NCBI GenBank assembly: GCA_903918645.1
Contig: CAIXFH010000220.1
Coordinates: 1 to 40,961, forward strand
Reading direction: 5' to 3'
From: an uncultured Actinomycetes bacterium
GTDB taxonomy: Bacteria; Actinomycetota; Actinomycetes; S36-B12; CAIYMF01
DNA: 40,961 bases
Below the pieces are notes generated by a model. That model made no database searches, was not told the origin of the DNA, and was given only the letters and a program-made list of their open reading frames with translations. Below are positions 33,560-40,961 of the stretch, one piece after another. Numbering within the stretch: position 1 is the first letter of the stretch; the number at the start of each line of letters is the position of its first letter. Both the position numbers and the translations under genes were made by a program.

Positions 33560-33655
33560 GCCATCCCTCCGCCGGCATTACCCGGATCAGGTTCCAGGGT
33601 CGGTGACGGCGGTCACCCTCTCAGCCCGGCGTTCCTCGAGCTCCCCTTGTGTTCA
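33560..33655 (-). promoter_or_regulatory. TPP (thiamine pyrophosphate) riboswitch, THI element
   Basis: On the minus strand the conserved aptamer elements appear in order: GGGGAGC (33646-33640), GGCTGAGAGGGT with the invariant CTGAGA (33624-33619), ACCCTGGAACCTGATCC, GGGTAATGCCGGCGGAGGGA. The segment GGCGGAGGG at the 3' end of the aptamer is also the ribosome binding site of thiB, so TPP binding would hide it and stop translation. The element lies in the 154-bp gap between the acyltransferase and thiB. Confidence 0.95.
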
Positions 33656-33708
33656 GTTATTAGTGCGAGTCTACGCAACGCACCGGCGCGGTCGCAGCCG
33701 GCCAGTAA

Positions 33709-34446
33709 TCAGGCGTCTTTGCTTCGGGCAGCCTCGCGTTCGGCGCGGGCTTTGGCCACGAATGCGTATTGGTTGACATAGACCAGATCGCCGAGTTCCA
33801 CGATCGCATCGCGGATCACCTGCACCATGTGGTCCGCTGACATCGATCGCGCATCTACCCGCAGACGCTCAGAAATCCGAACCGTGGCCCGTTGGCGACC
33901 GAATCCGATGTCTGAGTAGTTGGTCGAAACGGCGTGCACCGCAACATCAGGGCTGCCCTGCAATAAGGGAACGAGCACTCGAGTGTGCAGACGATAAAGC
34001 TTTCCGTGTTCTGGCCCTCGCGTGCCCTCGGGATAGATCCCGACCTTGTTCCCGTCTGCCAGTGTCGACTTCGCCATCTCCAGGGCCCAATCGGTCGCCG
34101 CCTCGTCACCCCGCCGCAACGGAATCTGGCCCATGAACCGGAAGAACGGAGCAAGCCGGTCCTCAAACCACTCGGACTTGGTGAATGCAGTGACCCGCCA
34201 GCCGGTCTTGAGCACAACGACGATCGGATCAAACGTCGATAGGTGATTGCCGACCAGGATGGCCGCACCTGGGGCAACGTTGTCGGCGCCAGTGAGGTCA
34301 ACGCTCACCCGCGCGCGCAAAGCATTAAGGGCCATGACCGAAGCCGCATACGTCCGCGCCCGACCGGGGCGTCCAATGTTGACGTTGGGATACATGGCCC
34401 GACCTCGAGCCAACAATGCGTCGTACAGATCGGGCTCGACAGTCAT
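33709..34446 (-). CDS. PlsC-like 1-acyl-glycerol-3-phosphate acyltransferase
   Basis: A 245-residue acyltransferase. The catalytic block I is NHLSTFD (H-x4-D), block II falls around FFRFMGQIPLRRGD, and block III is YPEGTRG, with AVSTNY near block IV. These enzymes transfer an acyl chain to lysophosphatidate or a related lysolipid at the membrane. No membrane helix is strong, so it is peripheral. ATG 34446 follows AAGGATGGGG; the ATG at 34464 is an alternative with AGAGG upstream. It precedes the thiamine riboswitch on the same strand but is a separate transcription unit in content. Confidence 0.88.
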   Translation of the reverse strand: MTVEPDLYDALLARGRAMYPNVNIGRPGRARTYAASVMALNALRARVSVDLTGADNVAPGAAILVGNHLSTFDPIVVVLKTGWRVTAFTKSEWFEDRLAPFFRFMGQIPLRRGDEAATDWALEMAKSTLADGNKVGIYPEGTRGPEHGKLYRLHTRVLVPLLQGSPDVAVHAVSTNYSDIGFGRQRATVRISERLRVDARSMSADHMVQVIRDAIVELGDLVYVNQYAFVAKARAEREAARSKDA

Positions 34447-34586
34447 AGCCCCATCCTTGCGCATGCCTTGCCTCTACACGACGCCAAGCGACGGAATAGC
34501 TACGAGTGCCCCTCAAGGACGGCCACCGTGGAGCCCCACTTCGCGAAACGCACACAACGGGTTTGGTTGGAGGCGACAATGCTCGA

Positions 34587-34940
34587 ATGGTCGGAAACAT
34601 AGAACATGCTCCCGTCGCGCTCTGGACCGCTGACGCCCTTCGTCGTGAGAGCAAGGGGCAGGAATGGCTGGAGTTCCTTAGGGTTCGGGCCATGTCCGGC
34701 GGGATTTACGTGTTGGAAGCCGGCGCCGCCGACCTGCAAACGCCGCATACCGAGGACGAGGTCTACGTGGTTCTTAGCGGCCACTGCCGCTTCGCAGCCA
34801 ACGAGCAGGTGTTAGAGGTGGGCCCGGGTGACACGTTGTTCGTTGCCGCGAATCTCGAACACCGCTTCATCGACATCGACGAGCGAGTCGAGTTCCTCGT
34901 CTTCTTCGCACCCGCAGAGGGAACTGTCAGCGTGCAGTAG
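34587..34940 (+). CDS. Single-domain cupin protein
   Basis: A 117-residue beta-barrel protein. Cupin motif 1 is recognisable in TPHTEDEVYVVLSGHCRF (two candidate metal histidines/glutamate) and motif 2 in VGPGDTLFVAANLEHRF (histidine). It could bind a metal and a small ligand, but the substrate is unknown. The ATG at 34587 is used; GGAGG lies 15 bases upstream, rather far, and an upstream TTG at 34563 is possible. It ends 3 bp from the convergent GH84 gene. Confidence 0.75.
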   Translation: MVGNIEHAPVALWTADALRRESKGQEWLEFLRVRAMSGGIYVLEAGAADLQTPHTEDEVYVVLSGHCRFAANEQVLEVGPGDTLFVAANLEHRFIDIDERVEFLVFFAPAEGTVSVQ

Positions 34941-34943
34941 CGC

Positions 34944-36590
34944 TCATGGCCGCGCGAGTAGATCGTCGATGAACATCGAAAGAGAGTCGGCGAAAACGCG
35001 CGGGCTGGTGGCGATTGTCGCTGAATGCGTATAGCCGCGCAGTAGCTCGCGCAGTAGAGGCGCGTCCGCATCACCGTCAATGACTCGGACGATGTCACGC
35101 AACGCATCGGCGCCACGCGCGTATTCGCGAATCCAGGGTTCACAGTCGGCGATCAAGACGGGATTGTTCGAGTCAGGTCGCAAAAGCCACGCCGCTGTCG
35201 AGGTAATCAAGTCGGCAAAGTCCAGCAGGACCGTACGAGCCCCAACTCGATCGCCAGACTCGAGGCGGAACCACCCCTTCGCCAACACCGACGTCAAAGT
35301 TGGAGCATCGTCTACGGCTAGGCATGACACCAGCACGTTCTCCGCAAACCGCGCGAAAGCCTCGTGATCAAGGGGGCCAGCCACCTCGCGGATCGCACGT
35401 AGCCAACTCACATCTGGGTCATACCCCTCTGGGTCGCGCAAGTAGTCGCCGATCGTCGCGAACGCGATCTTGGAAGCCTCAGCACGATCCATTCCATTGG
35501 CGAGCAATCCCGCGCTTAGCCGATAAAGGTGACGATCTCGCCCGCGCAGTGGGCCGACATGCAACTCCCCCACCATCGCGACGTCATTGACTGGGTAGTT
35601 GTCCCAGAACAAGGGTGGGCGCCAAGTCGAGCGAATGAATGTTGCTGCGTCGAGTAGATCAAGTCGTTGCGAACAGATGTCGCGGCCGGTCCAGAACAGA
35701 TCGATTCGAGGATGTAATGCCCGGCCGAGTTCGACCAGATACGGCTCGTCGCCCATCCCGTGATAAACCAAGGGGCACAAGGCAAGTGCGACGGCAGGAT
35801 CGAGCGCCCAAAGCCGACGGCCAACCTCTGATGCCAACGCGGCATGCGCCTGAGCCATCGACCTGAATGCAGCCTGATCATCGGCATAGTGGAATTGCTC
35901 GGGAATATCGTCGAGCAGCAATCCAAATCGGCGCACACCGACTGCATAGAACTGTTGCAGTCTCTTGATGAGCAGATCCACCTCAGCTGAATCTGAGTAG
36001 TGAATGCTCAAACCTGGTGACACACAGCATGCAACCTCAACGCCAGCAGCCGCACCGCGAGCCACGATCTCACCAATCCGATTCAGCGAGACGTCGTCAA
36101 GAGCTTCGCGCCAATCCCAGCGTTGGCTCGCGTCATCCTTGGGCGCGAGAAGCAACATGTTGAAATCGTGATCGGCGAGAAAGTCGACCATGTCGAGACG
36201 CTGCGCGTGCGACCAGGGCGGGCCGTAAAAACCTTCAAGCACACCGCGTTGCGCGAACTTTGGCACCTGCGTCTCTGGGGAGTCCCAACTGCCGTGACGA
36301 AGGGCTCGCGCCACCGCGTTGAGCCCAAGACGTCGACCTTGTGCGGACGCCGCCGTTAGTTGCAACCGAGACGATGATCCATCAGCCGAATCAAGCCGGA
36401 ATCGCGCATCGCGTTGGGCCTGGGTGAATCCGTCGAGCCCAACCACGGTGAGTTCGGCCGCGTTGATCCTCACAGTGACCACTACATCTGCCGAGGCCAC
36501 GTCAACCACGGGTATCAGGCCAGCGCGAGATGCCCAACCGCGGAGGTCGTCATCCCAATCGCTGCCCACGAGCGCGATCTTCTGTGTCAC
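34944..36590 (-). CDS. GH84 beta-N-acetylglucosaminidase (O-GlcNAcase-like)
   Basis: A 548-residue enzyme. An N-terminal GH20b-like domain (1-110) precedes the GH84 catalytic barrel: RGVLEGFYGPPWSHAQRL (115-132), LLLAPKDD (147-153) and the catalytic aspartate pair D227-D228 in LLLDDIPEQ, then FWTGRDICS and PLFWDNYPVND that line the sugar pocket. The C-terminal 180 residues are helical. This is the same fold and active site as animal O-GlcNAcase and clostridial NagJ, using substrate-assisted catalysis. No signal peptide is seen, so it acts on GlcNAc-containing material in the cytoplasm. It overlaps the GlcNAc-kinase/SIS gene by 4 bp (ATGA), tying hydrolysis to use of the released sugar. Confidence 0.92.
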   Translation of the reverse strand: MTQKIALVGSDWDDDLRGWASRAGLIPVVDVASADVVVTVRINAAELTVVGLDGFTQAQRDARFRLDSADGSSSRLQLTAASAQGRRLGLNAVARALRHGSWDSPETQVPKFAQRGVLEGFYGPPWSHAQRLDMVDFLADHDFNMLLLAPKDDASQRWDWREALDDVSLNRIGEIVARGAAAGVEVACCVSPGLSIHYSDSAEVDLLIKRLQQFYAVGVRRFGLLLDDIPEQFHYADDQAAFRSMAQAHAALASEVGRRLWALDPAVALALCPLVYHGMGDEPYLVELGRALHPRIDLFWTGRDICSQRLDLLDAATFIRSTWRPPLFWDNYPVNDVAMVGELHVGPLRGRDRHLYRLSAGLLANGMDRAEASKIAFATIGDYLRDPEGYDPDVSWLRAIREVAGPLDHEAFARFAENVLVSCLAVDDAPTLTSVLAKGWFRLESGDRVGARTVLLDFADLITSTAAWLLRPDSNNPVLIADCEPWIREYARGADALRDIVRVIDGDADAPLLRELLRGYTHSATIATSPRVFADSLSMFIDDLLARP

Positions 36591-38311
36591 AGGGACCTCA
36601 CTTTGCCTTGGTAGCGCGAGATAAGGGTTGCATTGATCTCGTCGCCACCCACCGTATTGCTACTGGCGAAAACTTCTGGGTCGATCCCACGATCCACCAG
36701 CACCGCGATGACTTCCGCGATCAATGCCTGCAGAAGTGCCGAGCCGATCACCGTGCTCGTCGGGCCGACCTGCCGGTCACTCCCGGCAATCGGCGTGCCC
36801 GCATCACCAACGACCCCATGATTGTCGAGAACGACATCAGCGACCTCATGTAGGCGTGGCACTGCACTCGCGCGGGCCGATGACGACGTGGCGTGCCTCA
36901 GACTCGTGAGTGCGATCACCAAAATGTCGTGGGCGCGCGCCCACTGTGCGAGTTCGACACTTGCTGCGTTGCCACCAGAGTTCGATGCCACGATCAGAAC
37001 GTCGCCTGCTTGCATTGGATGGCCAGCGATGATGTCGTCGACCAGCCCCGCGCGCCGCTCAACTGAGGTGCTGCCCGACGCTGATTCATGCAACATGAGT
37101 TCACCGATGAGGATCGGATCGACCCGTGCCAAACCGCCCGCGCGATAGAAGATCTCCGCCGCGAGGAGATGCGAATGACCGGTGCCAAAGGTGTGAATCA
37201 TCGCCCCGCGTTCGAGCCGATCGGCGATGTGGCTCGCAGCACGCGTGATGGCGTCAAACTCGGCGCCCACGGCCTGGCCAAGAAGTCCGGCCGTGCTGCT
37301 GAGGTAAGCAGCGGCAGCAGAGCCTGGCTGACGATCATGAATCGCCCTGTTCTGCCCTGACGAAGTAGCGAGGATGAACGGCGAGTACACGCCAGCATCA
37401 GGATCCGACGCGAGGGCGCAGGCACCATCCAACGGAGTCGCTACGGCAACCTCGACGCGCAGGCTCGGCTGCGTTGACTCAAGAATCTCGATGAGGGCAA
37501 TCGCCAACGGTGACGAGGTCGCCACCGCACGGCCCATCAGGACCACTCCACAACTTCCTGAGTTCGGTAAGGCCGTGAGGCAGGACTCAACACAGCTAGC
37601 TAGTTCGACGGCCGCGGCGGTGACGATCGACAGGGCCACGGCATCGCCGGCGGTGGCGCACTCGAAGACGCTTACTGCGAAATCAGCGACAGCAGAGACT
37701 GGTCGCTCGTGATTGTGCACTCGAACCGCGAGATCGTCTGCGCTCGTGTCGAATCGGATGAGCGCAGCATCGAGCAACGACGTAGCTGGCCCGCGGCTAT
37801 CGTGACTCTTGATGGCGTGGGCAAGCCCTTCGCGCCCGATCCACAACGTGCCGCCCTCATCGCCGATCAGGTACCCAGCGCCGCTCGTGCGATGCCATCT
37901 ACCAGTTGCACTATCGAGGGCGAGGCAGCCAACTCCAGTGCCAATGACCAGGACGATCCCAGACGTGCCAGCGAACGCGGCACGATGCGCGGTGACCGCG
38001 TCGTCCATGAGCCACACCTCAGCCGCGCCTGTGCCTACCGAAAGGCCGTCGGCTAGCGCAGTGATCCTTGCGGGTTCGGCAGGCAGTGCAGTCAATCCGG
38101 CCACCAAACGCTGCACGGCGGGACGCTCGGCCAATTCCCACGCAAGCATGATCGATGCCTTAAGCCGATGCTCGAGGTCGACTCCGTGGCTGACACCGGC
38201 GACGTCGATAACCGGTGCGCTTTGTTCACCGGTTATCCGCAGTCGAATCTGTGACTGCCCCCCGTCGATACCGACTCCGACACGGCTCAGTGCTGCAGGA
38301 TCCTCGCTCAT
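36587..38311 (-). CDS. N-acetylglucosamine-kinase-like domain fused to SIS domain
   Basis: A 574-residue fusion. Residues 8-310 are a BadF/BadG-type ATPase like N-acetylglucosamine kinases: phosphate loop GIDGGQSQIR (14-23), GTGVGCLAL (124-132) and GYLIGDEGGTLWIG (146-159). Residues about 340-574 are a SIS sugar-phosphate domain of the UPF0309 type: HTFGTGHSHLLAAEIFYRAGG (from 373) and SNSGGNAASVE (443-453). The kinase would make GlcNAc 6-phosphate from sugar released by the GH84 enzyme; the SIS half may isomerise, cleave or sense the phosphorylated product. A fused pair lets the product pass directly. ATG 38311 faces a 44-bp divergent gap with the GNAT gene. Confidence 0.86.
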   Translation of the reverse strand: MSEDPAALSRVGVGIDGGQSQIRLRITGEQSAPVIDVAGVSHGVDLEHRLKASIMLAWELAERPAVQRLVAGLTALPAEPARITALADGLSVGTGAAEVWLMDDAVTAHRAAFAGTSGIVLVIGTGVGCLALDSATGRWHRTSGAGYLIGDEGGTLWIGREGLAHAIKSHDSRGPATSLLDAALIRFDTSADDLAVRVHNHERPVSAVADFAVSVFECATAGDAVALSIVTAAAVELASCVESCLTALPNSGSCGVVLMGRAVATSSPLAIALIEILESTQPSLRVEVAVATPLDGACALASDPDAGVYSPFILATSSGQNRAIHDRQPGSAAAAYLSSTAGLLGQAVGAEFDAITRAASHIADRLERGAMIHTFGTGHSHLLAAEIFYRAGGLARVDPILIGELMLHESASGSTSVERRAGLVDDIIAGHPMQAGDVLIVASNSGGNAASVELAQWARAHDILVIALTSLRHATSSSARASAVPRLHEVADVVLDNHGVVGDAGTPIAGSDRQVGPTSTVIGSALLQALIAEVIAVLVDRGIDPEVFASSNTVGGDEINATLISRYQGKVRSL

Positions 38312-38355
38312 GCCGCACCGCCGCTCGTTAGGGTGTTTTCATGGAAGGGAGTGCG

Positions 38356-38946
38356 ATGCTGCTGCGGCCCGCTCGACCCGCCGACCAAGACGCACTCTAC
38401 GAGGTTGCGCTGCGAACTGGCGACGGCGGCGCTGATGGCACCGACCTTTTCGACGACAGTCGCATTCTCGGTGACGTCTACGTCGGCCCGTACCTTAATC
38501 TTGAACCGAGGCTGGCGTTCACTCTCGACATCGAGGGGCCAGCGGGCTATCTGCTGGCCGCACTCGATACGCCGGACTTCGAGAACCGTTGCTCACGTAG
38601 TTGGTGGCCCATACTCCGCGAGCGATATCCCTTGACAGCAAAGCGTCGGGCGACCGACGCCGAACTCGTGTCCTTGATCCACCAGCCACCCACACGCCCC
38701 GCGGATCTCGTCTCGGCGTACCCATCGCATCTGCACATTGATCTTTTGCCTCGAGTGCAGGGCCAAGGGTACGGCCCGCGCATGCTGGCCACTATGTTGA
38801 CGGTGCTTGCCGATGCCGGATCAAGCGGAGTTCACCTCGGCGTTGCCCCTGGAAACTCCAGAGCGCAGAGGGTATATCGAGCGCTCGGTTTTGACGATTG
38901 GCAGCTGCTCGACGACGAACTCGTCATGGTGCGTGCACTCCCTTGA
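38356..38946 (+). CDS. GNAT acetyltransferase, relative of the O-GlcNAcase pseudo-HAT domain
   Basis: A 196-residue GNAT protein. The start ATG 38356 has GGAAGGGAG just upstream; an ATG at 38341 precedes that site. MLLRPARPADQDALYEVALR begins the fold; TGDGGADGTDLF and VYVGPYLNLEPRLAF form a second conserved block; HLHIDLLPRVQGQGYG is the acetyl-CoA-binding turn (R-V-Q-G-Q-G-Y-G), and NSRAQRVYRALGF ends the domain. The block DGxDGTxLF...YVGPYLxLxPxLxF recalls the C-terminal HAT-like domain of animal OGA and its bacterial relatives. It is divergent from the GH84/kinase operon, with 44 bp between start codons, so the two may share a control region. The acetyl-CoA loop looks intact, so it may be active, unlike the animal domain. 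Confidence 0.85.
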   Translation: MLLRPARPADQDALYEVALRTGDGGADGTDLFDDSRILGDVYVGPYLNLEPRLAFTLDIEGPAGYLLAALDTPDFENRCSRSWWPILRERYPLTAKRRATDAELVSLIHQPPTRPADLVSAYPSHLHIDLLPRVQGQGYGPRMLATMLTVLADAGSSGVHLGVAPGNSRAQRVYRALGFDDWQLLDDELVMVRALP

Positions 38947-39001
38947 TGGCAGGAATTCACAGACTGATGGAACCAGTCCTCTGCCTGTGTACCGTGGACA
39001 C

Positions 39002-40057
39002 ATGAGCATCAGTGAGTCCGGCCTGCGCGAGTCAGCACCGAACCACACCTTCACTGGCGACGGCCACACGCGCGGGCTCGCGCACGGCGAGACCTTGCGC
39101 GATCAGATCCGTAATGTCACTGAGGCGTTGGTCGAAGACATGGGCGGCACGGCCGAAGTCGACCGCTTCCTACATGAGACCAACTTCGTACCGATGCTCG
39201 CGACTTCGGCCCCCGATCTCCTGGCTGAGGTACGCGGCATAGCGACGGGGAGCGGAATCGCACTGCCGCACGTACTAGCTCACAACCTGATGGACGAGCA
39301 CTGGTGGTGGTCGCAGACAAGCGGCCGGCGCGAGGCCTGCAGCGTGCTCGCAGTGCCGGGTTCGCCCGCCTTACTGGGTCAGACCATGGATCTGCCGACC
39401 TATATGGATGGCAGCCAGGCGCTGATTCGCAATGAGTACCCCGACGGCTCAAGCGTCGCAGTACTCACCTCAGCGGGCCTGATTGGATTGTGTGGGGCTA
39501 ACTCGCGCGGGGTCGGCGTCTGCGTCAACGCGCTGTCCACCCTCAGGCACTCACCATCCGGCCTGCCTGTCGCCTTCGTTCTCCGACTCGCACTGACGGC
39601 TGATAGCGCCTCTGCAGCAGTAACTTTCATCAAGAATGTTTCGCACGCATCAGGCCAGCACTACGCGATTCTCGCGCGAGACTTAGAGGGTGAGAGCAAC
39701 GCCGCAAGCCTAGAGTGTTCTGCTGGCGGGGCGGTACCCAGCGCCGACACTTCGTCCACATTTGGCCACGCGAATCACCCCCTAGCCACCATCGACATCA
39801 GCGATGCACTTCCGGTGGTCGGCTCTACAAGTACCCAGCGTCAGCAGATCCTCGATACCCGCGGCAACGAGGTCAGCACAGTCGACCAACTTCAATCCCT
39901 ACTCACCGAGCGAACCGGGCCCATCTGCGTCGAGCGCGCTGACTCGGGTGACTGGTTCACCTTTGGTGCACTCGCGATGCAATTCGATGACACCGTAAAC
40001 ATCCGTTACACCCTGGGCCCACCTACCGAACAGAGCTGGAACGAACTCACCCTGTAG
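39002..40057 (+). CDS. C45-family autoproteolytic acyltransferase/hydrolase
   Basis: A 351-residue Ntn-hydrolase. FTGDGHTRGLAHGETLRDQI at the N-terminus and GRREACSVLAVPG with nucleophile C113 fit the C45 (isopenicillin-N acyltransferase-like) family, where the chain cuts itself before the cysteine to free the catalytic N-terminus. LLGQTMDLPTYM, LTSAGLIGLCGANSRGVGVCVNAL and FGHANHPLA are further family stretches. Substrates are probably amides or acyl-amino compounds; no signal peptide is seen. ATG 39002 is used; the open frame extends upstream into the GNAT gene without coding content. Confidence 0.86.
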   Translation: MSISESGLRESAPNHTFTGDGHTRGLAHGETLRDQIRNVTEALVEDMGGTAEVDRFLHETNFVPMLATSAPDLLAEVRGIATGSGIALPHVLAHNLMDEHWWWSQTSGRREACSVLAVPGSPALLGQTMDLPTYMDGSQALIRNEYPDGSSVAVLTSAGLIGLCGANSRGVGVCVNALSTLRHSPSGLPVAFVLRLALTADSASAAVTFIKNVSHASGQHYAILARDLEGESNAASLECSAGGAVPSADTSSTFGHANHPLATIDISDALPVVGSTSTQRQQILDTRGNEVSTVDQLQSLLTERTGPICVERADSGDWFTFGALAMQFDDTVNIRYTLGPPTEQSWNELTL

Positions 40058-40095
40058 TAGTCAGATCGCATTCGGCTAAGCCATACCCGGTGCGA

Positions 40096-40961
40096 TCAGG
40101 GAGAGTTCGGCGGCGGGGCCCCCGGCCCGACTCCAACTCCAGGTGGTCCATCCCCCGGCCCACCTGGTCCACTTGGTCCACCCGGTCCATCTGCTGCCAA
40201 CAGCTGGAAAGTCAAGATTCCCAAGGCAAACAGGCCGACGACGCTTACCGGCGCCACCCAGCCGGGCAGTTGCTTGACCAGCCACGTTGCGAGGACGGCA
40301 ATGACACCGAGTGCTGGGAGATAGAAGCGGATCAGGTGCAGGCCGCCGCTCCGATCGCCAGCACCCATCCGCGCGGTCCAGTCGTACGCCAGATACATGC
40401 CCCAGAGCCCGAACCACGCAGCAGCCATCGCCAGTCCGAGAGCAGCATCGCGGCGCACAATGCCCGATAGCTCGACCGACGGATCATTTCGGCGCCGTGC
40501 AAAACGGCCCAGCATCCAGATCAACGCCGCCAGCGCAAGAACGACCATCGGCGCACTACGCACCAGCAACAACGGCATGATCGTCAGGTTGGGAATCACC
40601 GACCCAAGACTGAAGGTGACGACTCCCGTGGAGTAGCCGGTGGAGAACGGGTTGCCATAGAACGTCTGGTTGAACCACAGGACGAATCCAGCGAGCACCG
40701 CGACCGAGCCGAACCACCAGGGCCACGATGTTCGCGGGAGCCCGCATCTCCTCGCGCTCAGAAGCATTGCGACTAGCGCGACAACGAGGAAGACGGCGTT
40801 GGTGTATCGAATCGCGACCGCTGTCTCAAGCGCTATAAGACCCAAGAGCCCGGTCGCAATTCGGGCCCGCGACGATCGATCGACCGATAACGCCGTCCAC
40901 ATCAACGCACCAACGCCAGCCGCGATGAGTGACGCGTCGGTGAACGTCGGCATGGTGGAGC
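40096..40961 (-). CDS. Polytopic membrane protein with Gly-Pro-rich tail, C-terminal part (runs off window)
   Basis: The C-terminal 288 residues or so of a membrane protein; the frame stays open at the right edge, so the ATG at 40953 is not necessarily the start. Seven to eight hydrophobic helices are seen, including TAVAIRYTNAVFLVVALVA and FGSVAVLAGFVLWFNQTFYG. The pattern of short loops and a RYTN motif recalls dolichyl-phosphate-mannose-dependent glycosyltransferases (GT39/ArnT-like superfamily), but the catalytic N-terminus is missing, so this is tentative. The last 32 residues are a tract of GGP and GPP repeats that resembles collagen-like sequence. Confidence 0.7.
   Translation of the reverse strand, partial: STMPTFTDASLIAAGVGALMWTALSVDRSSRARIATGLLGLIALETAVAIRYTNAVFLVVALVAMLLSARRCGLPRTSWPWWFGSVAVLAGFVLWFNQTFYGNPFSTGYSTGVVTFSLGSVIPNLTIMPLLLVRSAPMVVLALAALIWMLGRFARRRNDPSVELSGIVRRDAALGLAMAAAWFGLWGMYLAYDWTARMGAGDRSGGLHLIRFYLPALGVIAVLATWLVKQLPGWVAPVSVVGLFALGILTFQLLAADGPGGPSGPGGPGDGPPGVGVGPGAPPPNSP

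Overview
The window looks like a piece of chromosome from a high-GC (roughly 60 %) actinobacterium, probably an uncultured aquatic one. This is inferred from the CopD-CtaG fusion, the lipoprotein and secreted-protein styles, frequent GTG/TTG starts, GTGA/ATGA-coupled operons, the DUF5522 protein and the actinobacterial-type glycerol and thiamine operons. I saw no tRNA, rRNA, insertion sequence, integrase or CRISPR array. Genes are densely packed on both strands; two genes run off the ends (a DHA2 efflux pump on the left, a polytopic membrane protein on the right).

Left part (1-9.6 kb). After the efflux pump and the copper/cytochrome-oxidase assembly protein comes the most striking block (2.9-9.3 kb): a signalling cassette with two different H-NOX haem/NO sensor proteins, a hybrid histidine kinase that starts with the HNOBA domain known from soluble guanylate cyclase, a second GAF-type hybrid kinase, an OmpR-type response regulator, and a convergent HPt phosphotransfer protein. 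The genes on the minus strand overlap or nearly touch and form one probable operon. The parts add up to a complete His-Asp-His-Asp relay. One H-NOX resembles the cyanobacterial/sGC type, the other the proteobacterial stand-alone type.

Middle part (9.6-21.2 kb). A CoA-transferase, an MFS transporter, a Cache-HAMP membrane protein broken by a one-base frameshift in an A5 run, a giant kinase/M23-like/class-III aminotransferase fusion (possible amino-alcohol kinase plus phospho-lyase), a secreted subtilase with Fn3 and FlgD-like Ig repeats, a P-loop kinase and a DUF5522 protein. A strong palindrome separates this from the next block.

21.2-25.7 kb. A minus-strand operon: two secreted Thr/Pro/Lys-rich proteins, an ApbE flavin transferase, a six-helix bis-haem ferric-reductase-like membrane protein, a NuoF-like flavin/Fe-S protein and a [3Fe-4S] ferredoxin. 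The two secreted proteins share almost nothing in their tails except one identical ATTGASG motif that resembles the core of the ApbE flavinylation site. I propose an extracytoplasmic electron-transfer system with a new kind of flavin carrier.

25.9-34.5 kb. A glycerol catabolic operon (glycerol kinase, BFD-containing glycerol-3-phosphate dehydrogenase, NAD/FAD oxidoreductase with pentapeptide-repeat linker), then a thiamine ABC importer (thiBPQ) behind a TPP riboswitch that carries the ribosome binding site, then a PlsC-like acyltransferase.

34.5-41 kb. A cupin, a cytoplasmic GH84 O-GlcNAcase-like enzyme coupled to a GlcNAc-kinase/SIS fusion, and a divergent GNAT protein that resembles the pseudo-acetyltransferase domain of animal O-GlcNAcase; together they look like the separated halves of animal OGA plus a salvage kinase. 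A C45-type autoprocessing acyltransferase and a membrane protein with a Gly-Pro-rich tail close the window.
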